A stretch of 64,000 nucleotides of DNA from NCBI RefSeq assembly GCF_026262645.1, contig NZ_SHNO01000001.1, positions 186,001 through 250,000 of the forward strand, given 5' to 3'. Source of the DNA: Candidatus Marimicrobium litorale. Its GTDB lineage: Bacteria > Pseudomonadota > Gammaproteobacteria > Pseudomonadales > Halieaceae. The stretch's first letter is position 1. Each line of letters starts with the position of its first letter. The translations under genes and the position numbers were made by a program. Below the pieces are notes generated by a model that saw only the letters and a list, made by a program, of their open reading frames with translations, was not told the origin of the DNA and searched no databases. This document shows, piece by piece, positions 53,521 to 61,257 of this stretch.

Positions 53521-53981
53521 TCATTGACCAGCGCGCCGCCAAGGTGCATTACCGCTCTTGCCGTGAGCTTGCTCTGACGTCAGATAGATTCTATTGCGGC
53601 CCGCCTCCCGGTCAGCATATAGCGCGCCATCTGTCCGATTCAAAAACTCTTAAAACGTTTGTCAGACTCCAGCAGCCTGACTACTCCGACGCTTACAGTG
53701 ACCGACTGGCCATCAATCTCAGCCTTTGATTTTCCCGCCAGCGAGCGCTGCGCGATCGTGCCCGCATCCTCCAGATCGGTTTCAATTAGCAGGTGTGCAA
53801 ATTCCTCGCCGCCAATCCGAGAACCAATGTCGGAGTCTCTAGAGAGGGCCAGACTCTGTTCGGCAATATTTTGTGGCACTCTGTGAATCAAGATGGCGAA
53901 GTAGTTGAATCGTCTGTTTAGTCTCGCCGCAATGGTACAACCGCAACGCGACACTTCCAATGGGAGCCGGGATTGAAGCAA
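53521..53981 (-). pseudogene. Frameshifted GGDEF-domain remnant
   Basis: The frame from 53981 to 53640 encodes the second half of a diguanylate cyclase domain: SDIGSRIGGEEFAHLL with an intact GGEEF motif, then VTVSVGV. It stops at 53640. Reading one frame shift later, the usual end (DGALYADREAGRNRIY) continues to a stop at 53521. The first half of the domain is missing, so the gene has lost its start and is frameshifted. It cannot make a full cyclase unless the sequence has an error. Confidence 0.65.
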
Positions 53982-54251
53982 TGCGAGTCCTGAAACACTC
54001 GAATCTTCGATAGGTTGATTATGAGTGGACCCAAAACGAGATTGTTCTACACCACGAAAAAGTTTTTGCTAGAGGAGGGCAGAAAATTTTTCATCGAATG
54101 TAGATAGAACGGAATTGAGAGTCTTCGTCTAACTTACTGTCAGTAGCCTCGTTACGTTAACCGAGTTTTTGAAAATGCGAAATTGGAACGCACCTCGACA
54201 GGCCCTTGGCTATGTCCGTCGCCATTTTTTTTGGGACTATGCGTCACATCG

Positions 54252-54374
54252 CTACTCTGTTGTTTGGACGAATATATCGATTACGACTAGGGTGAGGAAT
54301 AGCGCGGCGACGATCCAAAGGACGACCTTCAGCGATTCCTGTTTTTTCTTTTTGGGCTTTGTGGAATTTGTCAT
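54252..54374 (-). CDS. Possible 40-residue single-pass membrane peptide
   Basis: The frame from the ATG at 54372-54374 gives a 40-residue peptide with a lysine-rich start (KPKKKKQ) and one good hydrophobic helix (VVLWIVAALFLTLVVIDIF). A longer in-frame version begins at 54464. No convincing ribosome site for either start. The charge-then-helix design is like real small membrane proteins, but conservation cannot be checked here. Confidence 0.35.
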   Translation of the reverse strand: MTNSTKPKKKKQESLKVVLWIVAALFLTLVVIDIFVQTTE

Positions 54375-54627
54375 AGCGCGCTGTGAACCACTGCATCTGT
54401 GAGCCTTTACAGGATGCTGGCAAAGTAGCTCAAAATGATAGTCAGGCGCTATAGGGAGCGGCATAAATCGACCGGAAATATGTCCCAGAACCGCTGTGTG
54501 TAACGGGTTCCGGCGTCATCGCGTCAGGAGACCGGCGTGGGGCGCTCGCGGGCGGTTACGCCACAGATCTGTACCGCACAGATGAGTTAATTCCTCAGCA
54601 CCGCTGATACATATCTGTACATTTAGT

Positions 54628-54646
54628 AATGATATGTTATATCATT
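54628..54646 (+). promoter_or_regulatory. Zur box-like palindrome upstream of the DUF2796/ZrgA-like gene
   Basis: A perfect 8-bp inverted repeat with a 3-base centre (AATGATAT, GTT, ATATCATT). Its core GATATGTTATATC at 54631-54643 matches the gammaproteobacterial Zur pattern GTTATANTATAAC at nine of twelve fixed positions. It lies 80 bp before the His-rich zinc protein start, a suitable place for zinc-dependent repression. Confidence 0.62.
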
Positions 54647-54725
54647 CATTCCGTTGTAGTCTGACCAGTATAGAGAAAAACTCAGGCCCACTCCCAGTTA
54701 GGCGCGAGATTTAGCGGATGCTCCG

Positions 54726-55340
54726 ATGAAGCGTATAGACATCGATCATATCTTTGGATTATCTGCAGGAATAGCGTGCCTGATGCTCGTGCCACCGGCG
54801 ATGGGTGAGTCGCGTCAACACGGGGTGCACGTGCATGGCGTGGCCGAAATGACGCTGGTCCTGGATCAGCGTGACCTAGAGATTGAATTTTCCGGACCGG
54901 CAATGAGTGTCGTGGGTTTTGAGCACACCGCTCAGTCCACGACGGATATTGAAGCAGTGAAAAAAGCGCAGACAGCGCTAAATAACGGTGCGAATGTATT
55001 TACGTTCATCGGTACGCAATGCGTTATGCGAGACGTTACCGTTGATGTCAGTGCCGTGTGGGACGGTATGGCAGTTGACCGTGATGAAGGGGCGGGTCAA
55101 GGGTCGCATGCTCGAGCACACGAGTCACACGAAAAGCACGAAAAGCACGAAGAGTCTCACAGTGACATCAGTGCACATTATACGTTTCGTTGCATGGAGA
55201 ATGACTCACCGCTGGCCGTGCGCGTAGGCGTGGATGACTTGCCCTTTGATGTTGAGGAAATACATGCGAAGTGGGTAACTGACAGCGGTCAGGGTGCTGC
55301 GCAGCTCAGTGCTGACAAGTCGCAGCTCACGCTTAGATAG
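54726..55340 (+). CDS. DUF2796/ZrgA-like zinc-uptake protein
   Basis: A 204-residue periplasmic protein with a Sec signal peptide (hydrophobic part about residues 11-25). The start of the mature protein is HGVHVHGVAEM, the signature of the DUF2796 family (ZrgA in Vibrio). A central His-rich low-complexity stretch near 135-150 contains seven or more His residues (HARAHESHEKHEKHEE), likely zinc-binding. Family members act in zinc import and are Zur-repressed. A Zur-box-like site lies upstream, and MerC-, COG0523- and Zur-like genes follow. Confidence 0.9.
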   Translation: MKRIDIDHIFGLSAGIACLMLVPPAMGESRQHGVHVHGVAEMTLVLDQRDLEIEFSGPAMSVVGFEHTAQSTTDIEAVKKAQTALNNGANVFTFIGTQCVMRDVTVDVSAVWDGMAVDRDEGAGQGSHARAHESHEKHEKHEESHSDISAHYTFRCMENDSPLAVRVGVDDLPFDVEEIHAKWVTDSGQGAAQLSADKSQLTLR

Positions 55341-55384
55341 CGTCAACGGCCGATTCGTAAATCAATTCGATTAGATGAAAAATA

Positions 55385-55804
55385 ATGCGTAATTACTCGG
55401 ATGTATTGCAGCCCTTCGCGGACAAGGCATCGATAGGATTGTCGTTCCTTTGCCTCTTGCATTGCCTCGCCTTACCGCTGCTGGTTGTATTGTTGCCATC
55501 GTTTGTGGCGCTGGGTCTGGAGGACGAGCGTTTCCACATCTGGCTGGTTGTGATGGTTATTCCGCTTAGTACGTTCGCCCTCACCCTGGGATGTACTCGC
55601 CATCGGCGCCTAAGTGTCTTATTGACCGGCGCGATTGGCCTATTATTTTTGTGCATGGCGCCGCTGTTAGGCCACGATTTGGTGGGGGAATTTGGCGAGC
55701 GTCTGATCACGCTGGTTGGTTCGGTGCTTATTGCTGCAAGTCATGTCAAAAATTCCCTGCTATGCAGGCAAGAGGCGACATGTGAGTGCAGCGATCGAAC
55801 CTGA
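55385..55804 (+). CDS. MerC domain membrane protein
   Basis: A 139-residue inner-membrane protein with four hydrophobic segments. The opening LSFLCLLHCLALPLLVVLLPS is the MerC-family signature with its two cysteines in the first helix. MerC proteins move metals such as mercury in mer operons; stand-alone copies in zinc islands probably handle zinc. It follows the ZrgA-like gene by 44 bp and is likely in the same Zur-controlled transcript. A Cys-rich C-terminus (CRQEATCEC) could bind metal. Confidence 0.86.
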   Translation: MRNYSDVLQPFADKASIGLSFLCLLHCLALPLLVVLLPSFVALGLEDERFHIWLVVMVIPLSTFALTLGCTRHRRLSVLLTGAIGLLFLCMAPLLGHDLVGEFGERLITLVGSVLIAASHVKNSLLCRQEATCECSDRT

Positions 55805-56180
55805 GCCCTTTGGCAGGAAAATCGTTTTCCATTAATGGAATTGAATCGACATGATGATACCTGCCCTGTTTTCAGTTTTGCTCTTTCATCTTGCTGAAAA
55901 CCAACAGTGCCTGATATCTGCGACCACGCAGGCTGGTTACGTCGACAAGGCGTTGATGCCCAGCTGCGCAAATCAGGAAGCATCGGATTACACATGAGCG
56001 ATCCAGCATCGGGCGGCAGCGCGTCACGGATTAAAGAGCAGATTAGTGCCTTTATTAAGTGGGCGCGTGATACCGGCTTCTACTGGGGTGGCGAATTTTT
56101 TTGCTTGAGCTCAGCGCTGGACGTAAGTCGGCGTCATCAGCGCATAGGAGATGAGTGCAATACGGCCAGGGGAGGATGCA
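55805..56180 (+). other. Gap holding degraded or unassigned reading frames
   Basis: A 376-bp gap before the COG0523 gene. It holds a 47-codon frame from 55851 and, overlapping it, a 95-codon frame from the GTG 55907 to 56194 whose translation runs SGSIGLHMSDP then IKWARDTGFYWGGEFF. The GFYWGG motif weakly recalls M15 peptidases, but neither their zinc ligands nor a ribosome site is clear. I read this as a remnant or chance frame and do not call a gene. Confidence 0.35.
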
Positions 56181-57188
56181 ATGAGTGCCGCTAAAACTCC
56201 GGTGTTTGCTGTACCAACTAATATTATTACGGGCTTTCTCGGCGCCGGAAAAACCACGGCTATACTTCACCTGCTCAAGGACAAGCCCGAGCAGGAGCGC
56301 TGGGCCGTGTTGGTCAATGAGTTTGGTGAAATTGGCGTGGATGGCAGTATGGTGCAAGGTCAGAGTAGCGAAGACAGCGGAGTATATATTCGTGAGGTGC
56401 CCGGGGGCTGCATGTGCTGCACCGCCGGTTTGCCTATGCAAATAGCGCTGACTCAATTACTCAGTCGGGCTCGGCCGCAGCGATTGCTCATTGAGCCGAC
56501 GGGCTTGGGGCATCCGCTTGAGGTGTTGCAGACGTTGTCATCTGACTACAACCGTGACGTGCTTTCGATTCAGAAAACGCTGACATTAGTTGATGCTCGC
56601 AATATTTCCGATGAGCGGTATACGACGCATGACACGTTCAAGCAGCAGCTTTCGATCGCTGATGTTGTGGTTGCGAATAAAGATGACCTCTACTCAAATG
56701 AGGACCGCCGTAAGTTGCAGGCTTTCGTAAACGCGGTCTGCCGGCCGGATACTCCGGTTATATGCACACAGAATGGCAAGATTACACTCGATAGGTTGTC
56801 CGGCGCCACGCAAATTTTGGTAGAGCCTAGTGCCGAGCATGAAAGAAAATCGCAGGGACTATTGGCCGAAGATCTGTCGTTTCCAGATTGCGGTTACGTG
56901 ACGGCAATCAATGGAGGCGAGGGCTTTGAGAGTATTGGTTGGCGCTTTAGTCCGGACAAAATCTTCGACCGTACGCGGCTCATTGATTTCCTGCGTGGTC
57001 TTGATGTGGAGCGCATGAAAGGAGTATTCATCACCCCCCATGGAGTATTTGCCTACAACTTGACCCGCGACGCCATGACCGAGACAGAGCTTGACGACTG
57101 CAGTGAGAGTCGCATAGAGATTATCGCCGACGAAATTAATTTGGATTGGGCCAATGAAATCACCAGCTGCCTTCTGTTAGACGACTGA
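56181..57188 (+). CDS. COG0523 (CobW/ZNG1-like) GTP-binding metallochaperone
   Basis: A 335-residue GTPase from the ATG 56181, which has a GGGGAGG ribosome site; an upstream in-frame start at 56151 is not used. The Walker A motif is GFLGAGKTT near residues 17-25, the metal site is GGCMCC (the CxCC motif) near 75-80, and ANKDDL is the NKxD motif. COG0523 proteins insert or deliver zinc and are often Zur-regulated. It lies in the zinc island and ends 2 bp from the tail of the convergent DUF3299 gene. Confidence 0.9.
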   Translation: MSAAKTPVFAVPTNIITGFLGAGKTTAILHLLKDKPEQERWAVLVNEFGEIGVDGSMVQGQSSEDSGVYIREVPGGCMCCTAGLPMQIALTQLLSRARPQRLLIEPTGLGHPLEVLQTLSSDYNRDVLSIQKTLTLVDARNISDERYTTHDTFKQQLSIADVVVANKDDLYSNEDRRKLQAFVNAVCRPDTPVICTQNGKITLDRLSGATQILVEPSAEHERKSQGLLAEDLSFPDCGYVTAINGGEGFESIGWRFSPDKIFDRTRLIDFLRGLDVERMKGVFITPHGVFAYNLTRDAMTETELDDCSESRIEIIADEINLDWANEITSCLLLDD

Positions 57189-57189
57189 C

Positions 57190-57786
57190 TCACTCTTCGT
57201 AATTTTCGTAGGCTGCCATCGTCAATACATAAGCGGCGGTTGCCATGTCGTATTCCGTTACGCTTGCAGATAAAACGCCGGATACCCATATCGGAGTGTA
57301 AAGCTCATCCAGCGTTAGCCCCTGGGGAGAGTTGACCAGAATGATCTGGTTCGGCGGTGGTGGAGGCATGTGCAGGCAGGCGCCAAAGTAGGGGACAAGA
57401 AAAAATTGGGTGATTACCTGCTCATCATCAAACTCCAACGGTACGACAAAGCCCGGCAATCTGATCATCGCGCCATCCATATCGGCGTTTACCTCGGTCG
57501 AAGATAACGCCTGCTGGTATGGGTCGTCGCTGGCTGCGCCGATAGCGTTCTTGATGTTGTTTGCTATTTGATCCTCGGCAGAACCGTCTTCCATTTCGGT
57601 GATGTACTTTGGCGGGTTCATGAGCACTTCCAGGGTTTCTGGCGGAATCAGGTCGGGCCATTCGATGGTGGTGAATGTCTCCTGTTCATTGCTTTCAGCG
57701 CGGGTGGAGGCAGCAATGCCTGAGGAAAGAAGCAGTACCATTGCCGTAAAAAGGCATGTTATTGCCAGTGATAGTGCGTAGTGCAT
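57190..57786 (-). CDS. DUF3299 family secreted protein
   Basis: A 198-residue protein with a Sec signal peptide (hydrophobic residues 6-24). Conserved features of DUF3299 are visible: IEWPDLIPPE near 44-53, MIRLPGFVVPLEFDDE and FLVPYFGACLHMPPPPPNQ, the last with a Cys-x-His pair that may bind zinc. Family members sit in zinc-responsive operons with MacB-like ABC transporters, as here. It is divergent from the ABC gene, with a Zur-box-like site in the shared 120-bp promoter region. Confidence 0.88.
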   Translation of the reverse strand: MHYALSLAITCLFTAMVLLLSSGIAASTRAESNEQETFTTIEWPDLIPPETLEVLMNPPKYITEMEDGSAEDQIANNIKNAIGAASDDPYQQALSSTEVNADMDGAMIRLPGFVVPLEFDDEQVITQFFLVPYFGACLHMPPPPPNQIILVNSPQGLTLDELYTPIWVSGVLSASVTEYDMATAAYVLTMAAYENYEE

Positions 57787-57844
57787 GTGCGGATGGCTCC
57801 TCTTGGCGAACTCTGGGGCGCGAGATTGAAGGGGATTTAGATAT

Positions 57845-57857
57845 GATATATTGTAAC
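57845..57857. promoter_or_regulatory. Zur box-like site between DUF3299 and ABC transporter genes
   Basis: GATATATTGTAAC matches GTTATANTATAAC at ten of twelve fixed positions. It lies in the divergent promoter region and could repress both the DUF3299 gene and the ABC-permease operon. Confidence 0.58.
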
Positions 57858-57908
57858 GTCATGATGGTTCAACCCAGTACTCAAACGCTGGCTCATTAAG
57901 TGCGCTCT

Positions 57909-58580
57909 ATGACGATTGAACTTAAGAATGTCAGCTTTACTCACCCGGACACTATGGGGAAACCGGTTCTTGATATTCCCAAATGGTCTGTCGCCGCCGG
58001 GCAGCGGTTGTTTGTGCACGGCCCCTCCGGATCAGGTAAATCAACTTTACTCAATCTGGTTAGCGGCTTGTTGGAATGCAAGGAGGGGGAGGTCGCCGTG
58101 CTCGGCGAACGATTGGATCGAATGAGTCGGCGTAAACGAGACCGCTTTCGCGCCCACCATGTAGGGTACGTTTTTCAGCGTTTTAACTTGATCCCTTATC
58201 TCAGTGCTATAGAGAATATTGAATTGGCGAGGTGCTTTTCGGAGGCTCGCCAGCGGCAGCGCGGTGGCCCATCGATACAGTCGCTGCTCGAATTGCTCAA
58301 TGTCGCGTCAGATGAGTGGCACAAACCCACAGTGCGGCTCAGTATGGGCCAGCAGCAACGGGTAGCGATAGCGAGGGCGCTGATTAATCGTCCCGAGCTT
58401 TTAATCGCGGATGAACCGACCTCATCGCTTGACCAGAACAATCGCGATGCGTTCCTGTCGGTTTTGATGTCGATTGTGAATGAACATGATATGACGTTGC
58501 TGTTTGTCAGTCATGACATGGGCCTTGCTGAGCGATTTGATCAGGTGCAGGCGCTTAGTGATATCAGCCGAGCGGCTTAA
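57909..58580 (+). CDS. ABC transporter ATP-binding protein, MacB/LolD type
   Basis: A 223-residue ATPase from the ATG 57909 (a GTG at 57900 is also in frame; neither has a strong ribosome site). Walker A is GPSGSGKST, the Q-loop lies in YVFQRFNLIPYLSA, the signature is LSMGQQQRVA, and Walker B LLIADEPTSSLD. This is the MacB/LolD/FtsE class that works with FtsX-like permeases. It pairs with the next gene in a zinc-linked operon resembling the P. aeruginosa PA4063-PA4066 type. Confidence 0.9.
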   Translation: MTIELKNVSFTHPDTMGKPVLDIPKWSVAAGQRLFVHGPSGSGKSTLLNLVSGLLECKEGEVAVLGERLDRMSRRKRDRFRAHHVGYVFQRFNLIPYLSAIENIELARCFSEARQRQRGGPSIQSLLELLNVASDEWHKPTVRLSMGQQQRVAIARALINRPELLIADEPTSSLDQNNRDAFLSVLMSIVNEHDMTLLFVSHDMGLAERFDQVQALSDISRAA

Positions 58581-58586
58581 ACATAT

Positions 58587-59825
58587 ATGTTTTTCAAAAT
58601 AGCATTGAAAAGTTTGCTGAATCGGAAAGGCTCCGTGGTGATGAGTCTGCTGGCTATCAGTGTTGCCATCTTCGTGTTGTTGGGCATTGAACATATCCGA
58701 CACCAGGCCAGGGATAGCTTTGCCAGCACGGTGTCCGGCGTAGATCTGATCGTGGGTGCCAAAACTGGAAGTCTCAACCTGCTGCTCTATTCTGTCTTTC
58801 GCATGGGGGCGCCTACCGACAACATCAGCTGGCAGGCTTACCAGGATATTGCCTCAGATAAGGACGTGGCCTGGGCGGTACCCCTATCGCTTGGTGATTC
58901 CCATAAAGGCTTCAGGGTGTTGGGAACCTCGCCCGAGTATTTCGAGTATTTCAGCTACGGCAACAAGCGCAAGCTGGCGTTGTCGCAGGGTAGGGTGTTT
59001 GGGGACATTTACGATGTTGTGTTGGGCGCAGAGGTTGCCCGGGCGCTAGGGTATACACCCGGACAGGAAATTATCCTCGCCCACGGGGTGGTAAGCACTG
59101 GTTTTAGTCGTCATGACAATCACCCCTTTCGCGTTTCGGGCATTTTGGAGCCGACGGGTACCCCGGTGGATCAGACGGTGCACGTTCCACTGGCAGGTCT
59201 TGATGCAATGCACGCGGGCCCTGCAGCGCCTTCAAGGCCAGCGGATAGCGCGGCGCGCCAATTCGCAGATGCTGAACGGGTTCCCGAGAGTATCACCGCG
59301 TTTATGCTGGGCTTGAAGTCACGCATGGTGACTTTCCGGTTGCAACGGAAAATTAACGCGTATGGGGCCGAACCCTTGCTCGCGATTTTACCCGGGGTGG
59401 CCTTGTCTGAGTTATGGCAGATGGTCGGTGTGTTCGAGAACGTCCTGCGCCTTGTCTCTATGCTGGTGCTGGTCGCAGCTGTTCTGGGTCTGAGCGCTGT
59501 TTTGCTGGCGTCAGTCAGGGAGAGAAGCCATGAGATACACTTGCTGCGTGTTCTCGGTGCACCTCCGTCTTATTTATTTTATTTGATGGAAATGGAAGCC
59601 ATCCTGATATGCCTGTCAGGCATGGCGTTGGGTGCCGCTGCTCTCTATATCTGTCTTACCTTCGTCGAAGAGGCGCTTTTTGCAAACTTCGGATTACACT
59701 TAAGTCCGGGGGTGCTCACCGGCGATAGTCTGATCATCGTGGCACTGGTGTTGTCGGCTGTACTGGTTGCGGCGGCCATTCCGTCAATGCGGGTCTATTT
59801 ACAAGCGAGAGGTTATAATGAGTGA
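58587..59825 (+). CDS. FtsX/MacB-like ABC permease
   Basis: A 412-residue permease. It starts with a membrane helix (VVMSLLAISVAIFVLLGI, about residues 18-35), then a periplasmic MacB-PCD-like domain of about 230 residues, then three helices near the C-terminus (from about 290), the usual FtsX layout. GAKTGSLNLLLYSVFR near 55-70 is a family marker. It starts 6 bp after the ATPase gene. The pair probably drives a mechanical or lipoprotein-linked task rather than classic import; in zinc-regulated versions the substrate is unresolved. Confidence 0.9.
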   Translation: MFFKIALKSLLNRKGSVVMSLLAISVAIFVLLGIEHIRHQARDSFASTVSGVDLIVGAKTGSLNLLLYSVFRMGAPTDNISWQAYQDIASDKDVAWAVPLSLGDSHKGFRVLGTSPEYFEYFSYGNKRKLALSQGRVFGDIYDVVLGAEVARALGYTPGQEIILAHGVVSTGFSRHDNHPFRVSGILEPTGTPVDQTVHVPLAGLDAMHAGPAAPSRPADSAARQFADAERVPESITAFMLGLKSRMVTFRLQRKINAYGAEPLLAILPGVALSELWQMVGVFENVLRLVSMLVLVAAVLGLSAVLLASVRERSHEIHLLRVLGAPPSYLFYLMEMEAILICLSGMALGAAALYICLTFVEEALFANFGLHLSPGVLTGDSLIIVALVLSAVLVAAAIPSMRVYLQARGYNE

Positions 59826-60390
59826 TACATTAAACTGCGATGCGGGACATTGTGCGTCTGGAGGAGGAATGATGTCAGCCAGGGTATGTGTGCTCGTGTC
59901 CATTTGGCTGAGTTTGTTTTTTTTGCCGCTCAAGGCAATGGGGTGCGCCGGCCATTTATATTTTGACCCAGACAAAATGGGTTTTTTCGGCGGTACTGTG
60001 GCGAGGATGGCGGGACTGGTGCCGCCAAAGCCTGTATTTGGCCTCGAGCACGTCGACATGGCCAAAGCGGTAGTGGGTCAGGAGGGGGAGATTCTTGTGC
60101 AGTTCGACAGACCTTTCTTTTCCAAGAATGTTCGTCTCAAAGCCAGTAGCACCAAGAACTTGCGCGTGTTGAATGCGGAGTTTCCGCTGGAGGATCGTGA
60201 GGGCAGCATCAGCATTCCGTACCGTGTACTGGGTGAAGGGGCGGCAACGATCACCCTGACAGTCACCGGCGAACACAAGGGAGAATCTGTCCGCCAGCTG
60301 GGTCGAATTTATGTCAGGGCGAGCAAAGCGATTGCCGAGCCAGCTCAAAATCAAGATCAAGATCAAGAGCTTCAAGTGAGCGACCGATAG
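59818..60390 (+). CDS. Secreted protein of the zinc ABC operon, function unknown
   Basis: A 190-residue protein from the ATG 59818 (GAGAGG ribosome site), overlapping the permease end by 8 bp. A second ATG pair at residues 18-19 precedes the hydrophobic part of the signal peptide (VCVLVSIWLSLFFLPL), so translation might start there. A mature Cys-Ala-Gly-His sequence follows the cleavage region. The C-terminal half looks like a beta-sandwich (ILVQFDRPF, ISIPYRVLGEGAATITLTV). A Gln/Asp-rich tail ends the protein. Tight overlap argues that it works with the permease. Confidence 0.7.
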   Translation: MSDTLNCDAGHCASGGGMMSARVCVLVSIWLSLFFLPLKAMGCAGHLYFDPDKMGFFGGTVARMAGLVPPKPVFGLEHVDMAKAVVGQEGEILVQFDRPFFSKNVRLKASSTKNLRVLNAEFPLEDREGSISIPYRVLGEGAATITLTVTGEHKGESVRQLGRIYVRASKAIAEPAQNQDQDQELQVSDR

Positions 60391-60413
60391 CACGGGTGAT
60401 ATGTGGAGATTGA

Positions 60414-60884
60414 ATGTCCCATTCGGTAGAAATAGAGGCTTTGCTAGACGAGGCAGATCAGCGCTGCAAAAAGCGGGGCGCGCGGCTTACCACTAAGCGA
60501 AAGCAGGTGCTGGCTGGCCTGCTGCATTCTGATATCGCTCTATCCGCTTATGATCTAGTCGATTACTGTCGGGAAGAGCATGGCCAGGCTATCCCGGCGA
60601 TGTCGGTATATCGGATGCTGGATTTCCTGCAAAGCCAGTACCTGGTGCATAAGCTCAGTCTGGCTAACAAGTATGTGGCCTGCGCTCATATCAGGTGTGA
60701 CCATGAGCATGAGGTGCCGCAGTTTTTAATTTGCGGACGCTGTCAGCGTGTGGAAGAAATTAACGTACCGAAAGCGATGATAAAGACACTCAAGCGTGGC
60801 GTTGAAGAGGTAGGGTTCGAACTAGTGAGTCCCCAGCTCGAGATAAACTGTCTTTGCAATGACTGCCTCGGCGAGCCTGTTTGA
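60414..60884 (+). CDS. zur: Fur-family zinc uptake regulator
   Basis: A 156-residue Fur-family repressor. The N-terminal winged helix includes RLTTKRKQVLAGLL and a recognition region ending AMSVYRMLDFLQ. The metal sites include CDHEHEVPQFLICGRC and a C-terminal CLCNDC, giving two CxxC pairs for the structural zinc; this pattern fits Zur better than Fur. GGAG ribosome site before the ATG. Its place as the last gene of the zinc island, 23 bp after the secreted protein, and the Zur-box-like sites upstream support this call. Confidence 0.88.
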   Translation: MSHSVEIEALLDEADQRCKKRGARLTTKRKQVLAGLLHSDIALSAYDLVDYCREEHGQAIPAMSVYRMLDFLQSQYLVHKLSLANKYVACAHIRCDHEHEVPQFLICGRCQRVEEINVPKAMIKTLKRGVEEVGFELVSPQLEINCLCNDCLGEPV

Positions 60885-61257
60885 AGTAGGGTTTAACTGG
60901 TCTTAAAAAACGGCCATGCCACCTGATTTTTCAAGTCCTGCTGGGCCATTTTTGGCAAACGGCTTCGAGTTTTTTCGCCGCGAGAGTCGTCTACTGCCGT
61001 CCGCTACTGTTACTGTGGCCGAATACGTCAGAGAGATGATGTGCGCTTTGTGTCACGCACGCCACACCACCTCCATCGGTAATAATTTATTTTCCCTCGG
61101 TAATAAAACGCGTCATGTTCTCAATCATGTAGGAAAATCCACTGTACCGTGCTGAAGATGCGGTGAAGGTCCGATGGCTTCCGGGGAACCGTGTCGACTA
61201 GAGTGGACGCCCACTTTTTTCTGTTTACTCGAACTTTGTATGGTCTCTCATGCCATA
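60885..61257 (+). other. Intergenic region between zur and the amidohydrolase
   Basis: About 370 bp, tail to tail. A 79-codon frame at 60916 has no ribosome site or recognisable motif and is not called. No clear terminator was seen. Confidence 0.45.

Larger units (their letters stand above)
53982..54725 (+). other. Intergenic region upstream of the zinc island
   Basis: About 740 bp between the GGDEF remnant and the zinc genes. It holds a small membrane-protein frame on the minus strand (listed), a palindrome ACAGATCTGT at 54563-54572, a repeated ATCTGTAC at 54567 and 54613, and the Zur-box-like site at 54628-54646. The region from 54000 to 54250 shows nothing I recognise. Confidence 0.5.

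Noticed and set aside
60916-61155. 79-codon frame after zur
   Set aside because: No ribosome-binding site, no motif, and composition unlike its neighbours.
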